From Neobacillus bataviensis (GTDB lineage: Bacteria; Bacillota; Bacilli; Bacillales_B; DSM-18226): a stretch of 64,000 bases of DNA. Both the position numbers and the translations under genes were made by a program. Below the pieces are notes generated by a model. That model was not told where the DNA came from. It saw only the letters and a program-made list of their open reading frames with translations, and did no database searches. The DNA lies in the NCBI RefSeq assembly GCF_019969725.1, contig NZ_JAHXYW010000003.1:62001-126000 (forward strand), read 5' to 3'. This document shows, piece by piece, positions 55,836 to 64,000 of the stretch; position 1 is the stretch's first letter, and every line of letters begins with the position of its first letter.

Positions 55836-55874
55836 TTTTAATTAAGTTTTAACTGAGTGTAAAGGTTCTGTAAA
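55836..55874 (-). promoter_or_regulatory. Pho box of pstS3 (four hexamers)
   Basis: TTTACA, TTTACA, TTAAAA, TTAAAA at exact 11-base steps on the minus strand, followed by a TATAGT-like -10. Same design as pstS2. Confidence 0.85.
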
Positions 55875-55936
55875 TGTTGAATAGGAAAATAAATCCAAAC
55901 TATATTTATGAAGAGAGCAATTTCTAACCTATCAGC

Positions 55937-55970
55937 AAAAAAGGGACTTGCCCTGTTTGGCAACCCTTTT
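55937..55970 (-). terminator. phoR terminator
   Basis: AAAAGGGTTGCC/GGCAAGTCCCTTTT imperfect stem followed by TT on the minus strand. Confidence 0.75.
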
Positions 55971-56026
55971 ATGGAAATCCTTATTAAAATTTTTTTCACC
56001 TTGCAAATGATATCTACTCTTTACCC

Positions 56027-57436
56027 CTATTTTTTTAGCTCAATAATAAATTCACTTCCTTTACCAATATCACTCGTTACACTGATTTTACCTTGGTGGG
56101 CTTCAATCAAATGTTTAACGATTGCCAGTCCAAGTCCAGTTCCGCCAGAGTTACGGCTTCTCGCACGATCAACTCGGTAAAATCGCTCAAAAATACGAGG
56201 GATTTCTTCTTTTTTCATTCCAATACCAGTGTCTTTTACATGTATCCGTACTTGGTTACCATTATCAAACAAGAGCACCTTTACATTTCCGTTTGTGGGT
56301 GTATAAGTAATGGCATTGTTAATTAAATTGATAAATACTTGCTTTAAGCGATTCACATCCCCTTTTATCTGAACGTGCTCCTCCTTACAGATTAAATCAA
56401 GGTGGATGTCTTTTGCTTCTGCTTTCCCATTTAAGAGGGTTATAACCTCTTCGAGTAATTTGTATAAATCCATTTCTTGGATGTCCAATTTAAAGCCTTG
56501 CTGTTCTATTTTTGAAAGCTCCAATAAATCCTGAATGAGAGATTGAAGCCGTCCACTTTCTTTTAAAATAATCGAAAGGAAATATTTTAATGTATCTTTA
56601 TTGTTCATCGCCCCATCCAACAGTGTTTCAGTAAATCCTTTAATTGAAGTAACGGGTGTTTTTAATTCATGTGAAACATTTGCAACAAAATCTTTCCGAA
56701 CCTGCTCTAGTTTTTTTAGTTCTGTAATGTCGTGAAAAACGAGTAAAACCCCTTTCCAAACATTATTTGTTCCAATGATCGGCACACCGTATACAGCAAA
56801 ATATCTTCTTTCTATAAATAATGGGATTAGTAATTGTTTACTGACATGTTTTTCAGTCCGAAATACTTCTGTAACTAAATTACAAACTTCCTCCTGATTA
56901 ATGACCTCGTAATAAAGATTTTCTAAATAATCAGTCGGGCTGCCTTTAAAAATATCAATAAAGCCTTTATTGATTAAGCTAATATACCCTCGGCTATCAA
57001 TTAAGACTAAACCAGATCCCATATTTTCAATCAAAACACTGAGATGTTCCTGCTGTATTTCTTGGGATTTAACTAGTTCTTGAAGGTTTTGAGCCAGCCT
57101 ATTTATAGATGTACCCAACATTCCCGTTTTATCAGAACCATTGACTTTTGTCCTGGCCTGAAAATTTCCTTCTGTCAATTCAATCGCGACATTTGTTGCC
57201 TCGACGATGGGTTTTGTATATCTTGATAAAATTCTCATTCCAAGATAAATAATGAGGACTAAGAAAATGACAACAAAAATGAAAATGGTACGCATGATTT
57301 CAATTTTTTGAAGATCACTTAGTGTTTCTGCAAAATTGCTATTAAATAACTGACCGAGCAATACTCCTAATCCAAGGAATAAGGAAAATATTAATATGAT
57401 GAATATAATTACCAGCGTATTTCGAAATTTTGTCAT
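56027..57436 (-). CDS. phoR: Phosphate sensor histidine kinase PhoR (short extracellular loop)
   Basis: 469 residues: helix 1 (about 8-31), a loop of only about 20 residues, helix 2 (about 50-70), HAMP (about 70-123), PAS (about 130-230), HisKA with NVSHELKTPVTSIKGF (His256), and HATPase_c with NLINNAITYTP, DTGIGM and GGTGLGLAIVK. B. subtilis PhoR is about 110 residues longer because of an extracytoplasmic domain that is missing here. Its ATG overlaps the stop of a 12-codon phoP remnant. Partner PhoP is encoded separately downstream. Confidence 0.93.
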   Translation of the reverse strand: MTKFRNTLVIIFIILIFSLFLGLGVLLGQLFNSNFAETLSDLQKIEIMRTIFIFVVIFLVLIIYLGMRILSRYTKPIVEATNVAIELTEGNFQARTKVNGSDKTGMLGTSINRLAQNLQELVKSQEIQQEHLSVLIENMGSGLVLIDSRGYISLINKGFIDIFKGSPTDYLENLYYEVINQEEVCNLVTEVFRTEKHVSKQLLIPLFIERRYFAVYGVPIIGTNNVWKGVLLVFHDITELKKLEQVRKDFVANVSHELKTPVTSIKGFTETLLDGAMNNKDTLKYFLSIILKESGRLQSLIQDLLELSKIEQQGFKLDIQEMDLYKLLEEVITLLNGKAEAKDIHLDLICKEEHVQIKGDVNRLKQVFINLINNAITYTPTNGNVKVLLFDNGNQVRIHVKDTGIGMKKEEIPRIFERFYRVDRARSRNSGGTGLGLAIVKHLIEAHQGKISVTSDIGKGSEFIIELKK

Positions 57437-57471
57437 TCTTCATCATCAACAACAATTACTTTATTTTTCAT
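57433..57471 (-). pseudogene. phoP 5' remnant (12 codons) coupled to phoR
   Basis: ATG AAA ... GAA TGA encodes MKNKVIVVDDEE, matching the phoP start MKKVLVVDDEQ, with the same upstream GGGTGATTTG. Its TGA overlaps the phoR ATG (ATGA). It may still serve as a translated coupling leader. Confidence 0.85.
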
Positions 57472-57515
57472 CAAATCACCCGCTTAACAGTAAGATATAT
57501 ATTTGTCCTATGAAA

Positions 57516-58838
57516 CTAGCTTAAATCTCCAGTTTGTAAAATTTGCTCCATGTTATTAATCTTTTGTTCTAGATCTGTAATTGATTTCTCCAGAATATCT
57601 GGATTCACTGTACTATTTAGTTGTTGATTAACGGTTGTTGCTGCGTTATCGAGTGTATTCCATTCTTCAAAATGCTCATCAGAAACTAAATTGTAAAACT
57701 CATGCAATCCATTACTTATAGCCTTCATTTCTATTTTCATTAAGTCGTATTTCTTCTCGAAATGGTATTGTTTCAGCAATGCAAAATGGTGTTTTACATC
57801 ACTGATTGGATTTTTACTGCCATGGGTCATTTTGTCATGATAATTATCGTAAACCATCATCATATGCATCCCGTGAGTCGCATGCGGACCCATATGGCAA
57901 TGAATAGGCCAAATTCCAGGGTTGTCCGCAGTCAATAATAAATCATATTTTTCTCCAGGTCCGATGGTAATCGTATCCTTAGTCATCGGATTTTTAATGT
58001 CACGGCCATCAGAAGCGATAACCTTGAAATGGTGGCCATGGGTATGGAACGAGTGAACCTCCGAGCCGGCATTAATTAGCCTTATTAAATAGGTCCCTCC
58101 CTCTTTCACATGGAGAGGCGGTATTTCTGGGTCAACTTTTCCATTGATCGTATAATATCTTGCCTTTCGATCGGTTGTGTCATATTCACTATCCAAGTGA
58201 AGGTGCTCCGCAGCTGTTCCCACATACTGGTGGGCTTCCTGGCCTTCAGCAAGGCTTAAAAGCGGATCTCTTTCCGAAAGAAGCAATGTAAATTCGCCAT
58301 CGGTCTTGTATTTAGGCTTTTTCGGCTCTACAATAATAGCCCCATATAACCCCATTTCAGGATGTCTGTCCGGTTCAACATGACAGTGATAGAAATAGGT
58401 TCCTGCTTTAGGAGCATCAAATTCGTAAGTAAAAGAATCGTGATTTATGGTTGGATGCTGGCTCAGCTCTGGGGTTCCGTCGCCTGCAAAACTATTATCA
58501 ATCCCATGAAAATGTATCGTGTGCATTTCTTTTTGCTGATTGTGGAATACCACTTTGACGTGATCTCCCTCGGTTACACGTATTTCCGGCCCGGGAACGC
58601 TAGGCTGGGTCGCAGGCGCATTTTTCTTTGGATCCCACAATCCAAAGCCCCATGAATACAGGGTCGTACCCTGGGCAATTTCCTGTTCCATATCCGCAGC
58701 ATATAAATGAAACACCTGTGTCTGCCCTTTTTCTGTTTTAGCAGACGCTTCTTCTTTCGTTGCATAAATGAAAATAACAGAAAAGATTAAAAGGCAGCCC
58801 ATGATTGTAAAAAGTATAAATGAAGGAAAACGTTTCAT
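57516..58838 (-). CDS. Secreted multicopper oxidase
   Basis: 440-residue protein with N-terminal signal/anchor (about 8-28), two cupredoxin domains and a helical C-terminal extension (about 340-440). All copper ligand blocks are seen: TIHFHG, YFYHCHVEPDRH, HSFHTHGHHF, and WPIHCHMGPHATHGMHM with the type-1 Cys and Met. Oxidised substrate unknown (metal or phenol). Lies between phoX and phoR on the same strand; phoX ends in a terminator, so own expression is likely. The 3' end has a duplicate scar in front of phoP. Confidence 0.87.
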   Translation of the reverse strand: MKRFPSFILFTIMGCLLIFSVIFIYATKEEASAKTEKGQTQVFHLYAADMEQEIAQGTTLYSWGFGLWDPKKNAPATQPSVPGPEIRVTEGDHVKVVFHNQQKEMHTIHFHGIDNSFAGDGTPELSQHPTINHDSFTYEFDAPKAGTYFYHCHVEPDRHPEMGLYGAIIVEPKKPKYKTDGEFTLLLSERDPLLSLAEGQEAHQYVGTAAEHLHLDSEYDTTDRKARYYTINGKVDPEIPPLHVKEGGTYLIRLINAGSEVHSFHTHGHHFKVIASDGRDIKNPMTKDTITIGPGEKYDLLLTADNPGIWPIHCHMGPHATHGMHMMMVYDNYHDKMTHGSKNPISDVKHHFALLKQYHFEKKYDLMKIEMKAISNGLHEFYNLVSDEHFEEWNTLDNAATTVNQQLNSTVNPDILEKSITDLEQKINNMEQILQTGDLS

Positions 58839-58880
58839 GTAAGCACTCCTACGTTGTCATTTTTCAGTTAACAAGTAAAA

Positions 58881-58912
58881 ATACCCCGGAAATCTTAAGA
58901 TTACCGGAGTAT
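58881..58912 (-). terminator. phoX terminator
   Basis: ATACTCCGGTAATCTT/AAGATTTCCGGGGTAT, a 16-bp stem followed by TTTT on the minus strand. Confidence 0.85.
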
Positions 58913-58958
58913 GAATTTAAGTAAAACGAATATATTTAACTCTTAATCTATATAGCGA

Positions 58959-60872
58959 TTAATCTTGATCGTTATTTTGCAGGTCGCCAAGTTTAGGCAT
59001 TCCAGAAATATATCCTACTCCACCGGTACGATCAATACCAATTTCTTTTTCCATTGCTGCTTGTAATTCAGCTTTATCGACTGCTGTTATATTCTTGCCT
59101 CCAAGTTCATCCCCTGGATGCTGGAAGTTGCTCATAATATAAGAATGTCCTCTGCGGTTATCCACTGCTGCCAAACCAGTTGCTTCTGCACCGGCTGGAA
59201 CGGATAATATTCTTGTTAATTCTTTTGTATCGACATTATAAGCCCAAACGAAGTTATTGGTATGCATGCCGCTATCTTCACCGATGAATAGTGTTCTTAA
59301 TGATTCAGAGAAGCTTAAATTATCTGTATTAGCCACTTTATTTACATTGGCTATATTACCATAAGCATCCGCTGTCGGTAAATCTTCACCAGCAATTAAT
59401 CCAGACATTTTCGAAGCAACATATTCACTGTTAATCGTTTGTCCATTGCTGTCCTTTTGACCAGCTGTTAAATCCAATTGATACGTCACACCGGATTTAA
59501 TTTTTGGCAGTTTCATATCATCAGTTGGATCTGACGAACTTGCGGTCATACCGTTGCTTTGATCCGAGATGGCAATGTAAACCTTATTATCCTTTTCGTT
59601 TAAAGTTACACCTTCCATTTTGTTAAATTCAGATGTAGCTCCAAGTAGTGCAGCATAACGGCGAGACTCTAAGAACGCTGCCGCTTTTTCCATACCTGGT
59701 TTCACTTTCAAGTATTCAGTTTTACCATAGGAATATTGCTTAATTGCTTTGAAGCCAGGCTTTAGGACATCAGATGTTTCGAAAATATCACTGAATGTAA
59801 CCTTGCTGTCGATAATAGCTTTAATTTCTTTATCAGAGGCATGGCCAAGTTTAATCCATTCTAAGTTTCCAGCACCACCATTTTCAGTTCCTGTTTGATG
59901 GAACTTAGCAGCATATAATGTACCGGCAGATAAATCCTTCACTTTATCCGCAACATACATGAACATAGTAGTATATGATCCGTCGTCACCAAAGAAAGCT
60001 GTGCGATTATCAGGCATCATTTTCATCAATTCGTGAGAAAAACGGCCGATACTGTAATGCTTTTCAACCGATGCGTTTCCATCTTTGTTCACTGAGATTT
60101 CAGGAATGAACCCATAGAAATAAGGATTTGCTTTTTTAACATCCCCAAAATAAAGCTTAGCAAAGCTTTCTACTTGTGCTCGTACCGCAAATGTTGAATC
60201 AGATTCAAAAGTACGGGCATCCGGTTCATACTCCTCTGACCCTAAGTGGGTATTCCACGGTGAAAGAGATCCGTTGCATGGAATCCAAAGACCATTTACA
60301 CTTGAAAAATCAATTTTTTTAACTTCTTTAGGTGTTAGCTCTCCCGTTTTCTTGTCCTGGTCAAGAGTTGTTAGAGACATGGATGCAGGAACGATACCGT
60401 AAGCAGATTTGCCAGCGGCATCTATGGTCTGGTATTCATAATGGGTTACCATATAAAGTTGTCCGTTAATTGGCTTCAATAAACTATTAGAATCGGGAGC
60501 ATCAGAAACAAAATATGTAGGTTTCCCTTCCACACTTGTATCCATAATCGGATCTCCCTTTACATCAATTGGAGTACCAGCTGGAATTAGCTTGCCTTTG
60601 TTAATGGCTACTTTATCTTCAGACTTGAAAAGTCTCTTATAAGTAAGTGGGAATTTCTTCACTTCACCATTGCTGTACTTTACTTCCATTGATGCGTTTG
60701 TGTAAGTTTTAACCATATCCTCAATCTTTTTAGGAGCATCCATTCCAATAAATCGAACCGAGTCGATTTTCGCATCCCCACTGCTTGCGAAAGCAGGTGT
60801 TACGGCTGGAATCGTAAGTGCCAATGCGAGTACAGCGGCTGCCCCTTTTTTGCCAAAACGGATTTTTTTCAT
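58959..60872 (-). CDS. phoX: Alkaline phosphatase PhoX family (secreted)
   Basis: 637-residue exported protein of the PhoX (DUF839) family, calcium/iron-dependent phosphatases that release phosphate from organic esters. Signal peptide about 1-30 (ends VTPAFASSG). Family blocks: IPCNGSLSPWNTHLGSEEY, SIGRFSHE, AFFGDDGSYTTMFMYVAD, and the late GEDSGMHTNNFVWAYN, FSNFQHPGDE-like MSNFQHPGDE. The start at MKKIRFGKKG follows GAGGAGG; an ATG seven codons earlier lacks support. Pho boxes upstream place it in the Pho regulon. Confidence 0.93.
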   Translation of the reverse strand: MKKIRFGKKGAAAVLALALTIPAVTPAFASSGDAKIDSVRFIGMDAPKKIEDMVKTYTNASMEVKYSNGEVKKFPLTYKRLFKSEDKVAINKGKLIPAGTPIDVKGDPIMDTSVEGKPTYFVSDAPDSNSLLKPINGQLYMVTHYEYQTIDAAGKSAYGIVPASMSLTTLDQDKKTGELTPKEVKKIDFSSVNGLWIPCNGSLSPWNTHLGSEEYEPDARTFESDSTFAVRAQVESFAKLYFGDVKKANPYFYGFIPEISVNKDGNASVEKHYSIGRFSHELMKMMPDNRTAFFGDDGSYTTMFMYVADKVKDLSAGTLYAAKFHQTGTENGGAGNLEWIKLGHASDKEIKAIIDSKVTFSDIFETSDVLKPGFKAIKQYSYGKTEYLKVKPGMEKAAAFLESRRYAALLGATSEFNKMEGVTLNEKDNKVYIAISDQSNGMTASSSDPTDDMKLPKIKSGVTYQLDLTAGQKDSNGQTINSEYVASKMSGLIAGEDLPTADAYGNIANVNKVANTDNLSFSESLRTLFIGEDSGMHTNNFVWAYNVDTKELTRILSVPAGAEATGLAAVDNRRGHSYIMSNFQHPGDELGGKNITAVDKAELQAAMEKEIGIDRTGGVGYISGMPKLGDLQNNDQD

Positions 60873-60950
60873 TTTTATCCTCCTCAATTGCATGCTTTTT
60901 TCTCTACGTATCCATTAAACAAAAAGAATATTAATGGCACGTTTCTCTTT

Positions 60951-60978
60951 TGTTAAGGGAATGCAAAGATTTTGTAAA
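60951..60978 (-). promoter_or_regulatory. Pho box of phoX
   Basis: TTTACA, TTTGCA and TTAACA at exact 11-base steps on the minus strand, ahead of a CATTAATAT -10-like region near 60925. Confidence 0.85.
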
Positions 60979-61007
60979 AACTGAATTTTCCTTACCAATC
61001 CTGACAT

Positions 61008-64000
61008 CTATGCTGAAATCTGGGACTGTTGCGAAGACTTTGTTTTTCTGCCTTTTCCACTCATCCATTCATACATGATTGGAATGACCAAGAGGCAAAT
61101 AAGCGTCGAACTGATCATGCCTCCCACCACAACAACACCTAATGTTTGTGACACGATGGTGTCTGCTTTACCTGATACGGCTAAAGGAAGCAAAGTTAAT
61201 ACAGTTGTACATGCTGTCATTAAAACGGGTCTGACCCGCGTTGCGGTCCCGCTCATGATGGCTAATTTTGGTTCTAATCCGTCTCTAAGATTTCTTTCAA
61301 TTTTATCTACAAGAACGATCCCGTTAGTCACGACGATCCCCGTCAACATCAATAATCCCACTAATGCTGCGAGATTCCATTCAAGTTGAAAAATAAACAT
61401 TCCGATTACAGAGCCAATAAAGGCTAATGGGATACAAATTAATACGGTCATAGGTGCTCTCCATCCCTGAAAGACAGAACTTATGATCATCAGTACGAGT
61501 AAAATGGAAAAAAACAAAGCGAGCGCCATTTCGTAAATCATTTCATATACCTGCTGAGGAGCACCCGCAAATGAATACTCGATACCCTCCGGCAGCGGAA
61601 TTTTCCCAAGGGAAGTTTTGACTTGTTTTGATACTTTTCCAATATCACTTGAAATGATGTTTGCGGTAATCACAGAGTACGGTTGTCCATCCTTCTCCTG
61701 AATCACCGATGAACCTGTTGGCTCTAATGATGCAAGCTGATCCAATCTCACGCTTTTTCCATCCTTTTCTAGGAAGGTCTCACCGCCCATTAACGTAAAG
61801 ATATCCTTTGAAGTGCCATTTTGTTTATCGGTATAAATAACAATTGGAAATTGATTTTGATTAATTGAGATGAACCCTTTTGTTCCTTCAGCGGTATATT
61901 GCTGAATTCGATTAATAACGTCCTCCAGCTTAATACCATAATGTTCGATTGCCTTGCGGTTTAGAGTAATCTGATACTGAGTCATATGATCATCAGCTTC
62001 CGCAGCACCTTGTACTGATAGACTTGGAATAAGTTTAAGCTCGTTTCGTATTGTTTGTGCCATTGTTTCTAGTGTTTGACTATCGGATCCCGTAAGATTA
62101 ATTTTTAATTGGGAATCATCGCCTGCAATATTTTGATTTGAAACAGCGTAAACAGCTTTGCTTGACAATGCATTTAATTGATTTTGTAAACTCTTAATAA
62201 AGTCATTTACATCCGTACTTTTCTTAACCTTTATGGATAAATTGGTAATATTCGGTTTCTGGAGCCATCCGCCTCCTGCATCAAAAACATCATCCGATTG
62301 AGGAGTGAACGATGATCCGAGCCCTGAAGAAAATGACTCGACTTTAGGGTTCGTTTCCAATAAGGCTTCCAATCTTTTTACTTCTGCATCGACTTCGGTT
62401 AAGGAAGTATTTTGAGGCATTTCGATTTGGACAGCGATTTGACCAGTTTTGGCTGTTGGCAAAAAATTCACTGGCAGGAAGGCAGCTCCCACCGACGTTA
62501 ATAGAAATAATGAAACAAAGGTTAAGATCACTTTTTTCTTTCTTTCAAATACCCAATTAAGAATTTTTTGGGCGAAAGGCTCTAATTTATCATCGCCCGA
62601 CATCGGTCTTCCCTTCCAAAACAGGTTGTAAAGTGAAGGAACAACCAAAATGGAAACGAATAGTGAGATTATTAAGGCAATCACCACAGACCAAGCAAAT
62701 CCGGAAAAAGCCGAACTTACCATCCCGCCAATAAGCGCGATTGGAACATAGACGGCAACCGTAGTCGCAGTTGATGAAACAATGGCTGGAATCATTTCTC
62801 TTACGGCCTGTGTCAGCGAGTGAACGCTGGTTTTCATGTTTGCCTCATGGACTTTCCGGTTCATATTATCAAGGATAACGATCGAGTCATCGACAACCCT
62901 GCCCATGGCCACAATAAGTCCTGAAACAGTTAGAATATTGAGACTAATACCCATGATTTTTAATAAGCCAGTTGTTGCCAAAAGACAAATTGGCAGTGAA
63001 AGGACAATTAATAAGGTAGAACGGACTTTCCGGAAGAACAGAAATACACAAATCATTGAAAACAAGCAGCCTAATAAACCCTCTTTTATTAACCCTTTTA
63101 GAGATTCATTAACCTGGACTCCTTGATCAAATAAAATGGAAGCTTGAATATCTTTATTTTTCAATGCAGGAATATCTTTGATTTTACTCTTTATCCGATC
63201 AGATACATCTGTAATATTGGATGTTGAAGTCTTCAAAACATCTAATAGTACGCTTGGCCTCCCATCGGTTCTTGAGATAGTCTCCAGGTTAACTATGGAG
63301 TTTGAAATGCCTGCAACCTCTGAAAGTGGAACAGTTTTGCCTTCTCCGTTATGAATAGAAATCTTCAATAGATCTTGTTGATTTAATCCCCACCCAGAAA
63401 CTTGGACAGGAATAGATACCTGGTTGTTTGAAACCTTTCCCTCTAATCCAGTAATATAGTTTTCTTCAAGTGATTGTTTTACGTCATTAACGGTTAAACC
63501 AGCTCTCGTTAAATCTTCCAGACGAAGGTTAACGGCATATCCGGCTGTTCCACCACCGGATACTCGGACATCTTTAACTCCTGGCACAGTTTTTAATCGA
63601 TTGACGAAATCCACATGAATAGAGGTTCGGAGCATATTTTCTGAGATATTTTCAGAAGAACTCATCAGACTCATTCTTATAATGGGCATGGAATGTGTAC
63701 TAAGGCGGGTTACCAGCGGTTTATCTATGCCAGCAGGTAATTTGATATCAGCCAAAGCTTTTGTAACCTGTTCCTCCGCTTGTTCCATATTATAATTCAT
63801 AGGAAAGTTAAGACTGATCAATGATCCGCCATTAAATGAGTTTGTTTCTACATCTTGAAGACCATCCACGACACGTACAGCCTGTTGGATAGGTTCTGTA
63901 ATTGTTGCTTTTACTTGATCCGCCTGGTAATTATCTGCACGGACTGTTACCGACAGGGTTGAATTATTGATTTCTGGGAGGTAGTCTCTTTGTATTTGCC
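61008..64000 (-). CDS. RND efflux transporter (SwrC/AcrB family), 5' end outside window
   Basis: Large inner-membrane proton-driven pump; about 997 C-terminal residues are present and the frame stays open to the window edge. Visible: porter-domain repeats (TEPIQQAVRVVDGLQDVETNSF), the central helix block with GRVVDDSIVILDNMNRKV, where the paired Asp residues relay protons, a second porter half, and the final helices (LIGMFIFQLEWNLAALVGLLML, LLVIPIMYEWM). Resembles YerP/SwrC of Gram-positives. A membrane-fusion partner is not in view. Its 3' end has a duplicate scar at 54712-54783. Confidence 0.92.
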   Translation of the reverse strand, partial: QIQRDYLPEINNSTLSVTVRADNYQADQVKATITEPIQQAVRVVDGLQDVETNSFNGGSLISLNFPMNYNMEQAEEQVTKALADIKLPAGIDKPLVTRLSTHSMPIIRMSLMSSSENISENMLRTSIHVDFVNRLKTVPGVKDVRVSGGGTAGYAVNLRLEDLTRAGLTVNDVKQSLEENYITGLEGKVSNNQVSIPVQVSGWGLNQQDLLKISIHNGEGKTVPLSEVAGISNSIVNLETISRTDGRPSVLLDVLKTSTSNITDVSDRIKSKIKDIPALKNKDIQASILFDQGVQVNESLKGLIKEGLLGCLFSMICVFLFFRKVRSTLLIVLSLPICLLATTGLLKIMGISLNILTVSGLIVAMGRVVDDSIVILDNMNRKVHEANMKTSVHSLTQAVREMIPAIVSSTATTVAVYVPIALIGGMVSSAFSGFAWSVVIALIISLFVSILVVPSLYNLFWKGRPMSGDDKLEPFAQKILNWVFERKKKVILTFVSLFLLTSVGAAFLPVNFLPTAKTGQIAVQIEMPQNTSLTEVDAEVKRLEALLETNPKVESFSSGLGSSFTPQSDDVFDAGGGWLQKPNITNLSIKVKKSTDVNDFIKSLQNQLNALSSKAVYAVSNQNIAGDDSQLKINLTGSDSQTLETMAQTIRNELKLIPSLSVQGAAEADDHMTQYQITLNRKAIEHYGIKLEDVINRIQQYTAEGTKGFISINQNQFPIVIYTDKQNGTSKDIFTLMGGETFLEKDGKSVRLDQLASLEPTGSSVIQEKDGQPYSVITANIISSDIGKVSKQVKTSLGKIPLPEGIEYSFAGAPQQVYEMIYEMALALFFSILLVLMIISSVFQGWRAPMTVLICIPLAFIGSVIGMFIFQLEWNLAALVGLLMLTGIVVTNGIVLVDKIERNLRDGLEPKLAIMSGTATRVRPVLMTACTTVLTLLPLAVSGKADTIVSQTLGVVVVGGMISSTLICLLVIPIMYEWMSGKGRKTKSSQQSQISA

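Overview
The window is chromosomal DNA from a low-GC, endospore-forming Firmicute of the Bacillaceae (a Bacillus/Neobacillus-like organism). Evidence: spore-specific small proteins (Tlp, SspN, SspO, SspP), a GerPA/PF-type germination protein, a CotM-like coat protein, a SpoVK-like ATPase, strong AGGAGG ribosome sites with frequent GTG/TTG starts, and gene order close to the parE-plsY-yneR/Q/P-tlp-yneN-citB-sspO-sspP-cotM block known from Bacillus subtilis.

Layout. 1-11 kb: the conserved block (parE 5' end, yneT, a soluble histidine kinase, a GH18 hydrolase, plsY, CapA-like, yneR, yneQ, yneP, a double AAA ATPase, tlp, sspN, fbpB, a ResA-like thioredoxin). 11-16.6 kb: mtnA, a nucleotide-sugar epimerase-like protein, an ABC-F ribosome-protection gene behind a transcription attenuator with a 12-codon leader ORF, a broken phosphotransferase gene, and a nine-unit 52-bp tandem repeat in which each unit carries a Shine-Dalgarno plus an 11-codon ORF on the minus strand. 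16.6-23.9 kb: citB with a CcpC-type operator, spore genes, and a selenocysteine cluster (selA, a SelW-like selenoprotein, and selD that is itself a selenoprotein). 23.9-32.7 kb: kbl-tdh threonine degradation, an acyl-CoA carboxyltransferase plus acyl-CoA ligase operon, and a guanine-riboswitch-controlled xpt-pbuX operon. 32.8-41.9 kb: a frameshifted housekeeping-type ABC-F gene, a PhnD/PhnC/PhnE-like ABC transporter (possibly for selenium oxyanions), a decayed gene, an MFS transporter and SelO.

41.9-61 kb is a large phosphate-starvation region on the minus strand: pstS-pstC-pstA-pstB-pstB-phoU, a secreted metallophosphoesterase/PQQ-propeller protein with a HupE/UreJ-like membrane protein, two further pstS copies, phoP, phoR, a multicopper oxidase and phoX. 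Four promoters (pstS2, phoP, pstS3, phoX) carry Pho-box hexamers with an exact 11-bp period. phoP and phoR are separated, and short scars (first 12 codons of phoP in front of phoR; 3' ends of the multicopper oxidase and of the RND gene in front of phoP) indicate a tandem duplication followed by reciprocal gene loss. 61-64 kb is the 3' part of an RND efflux pump that runs off the window.

Working together: PhoR/PhoP would drive PhoX, PstS2/PstS3 and possibly neighbouring secreted phosphatase functions for phosphate scavenging. SelD makes selenophosphate and SelA charges Sec-tRNA for the two selenoproteins seen here. SelB and tRNA-Sec must lie elsewhere, since neither is in this window.
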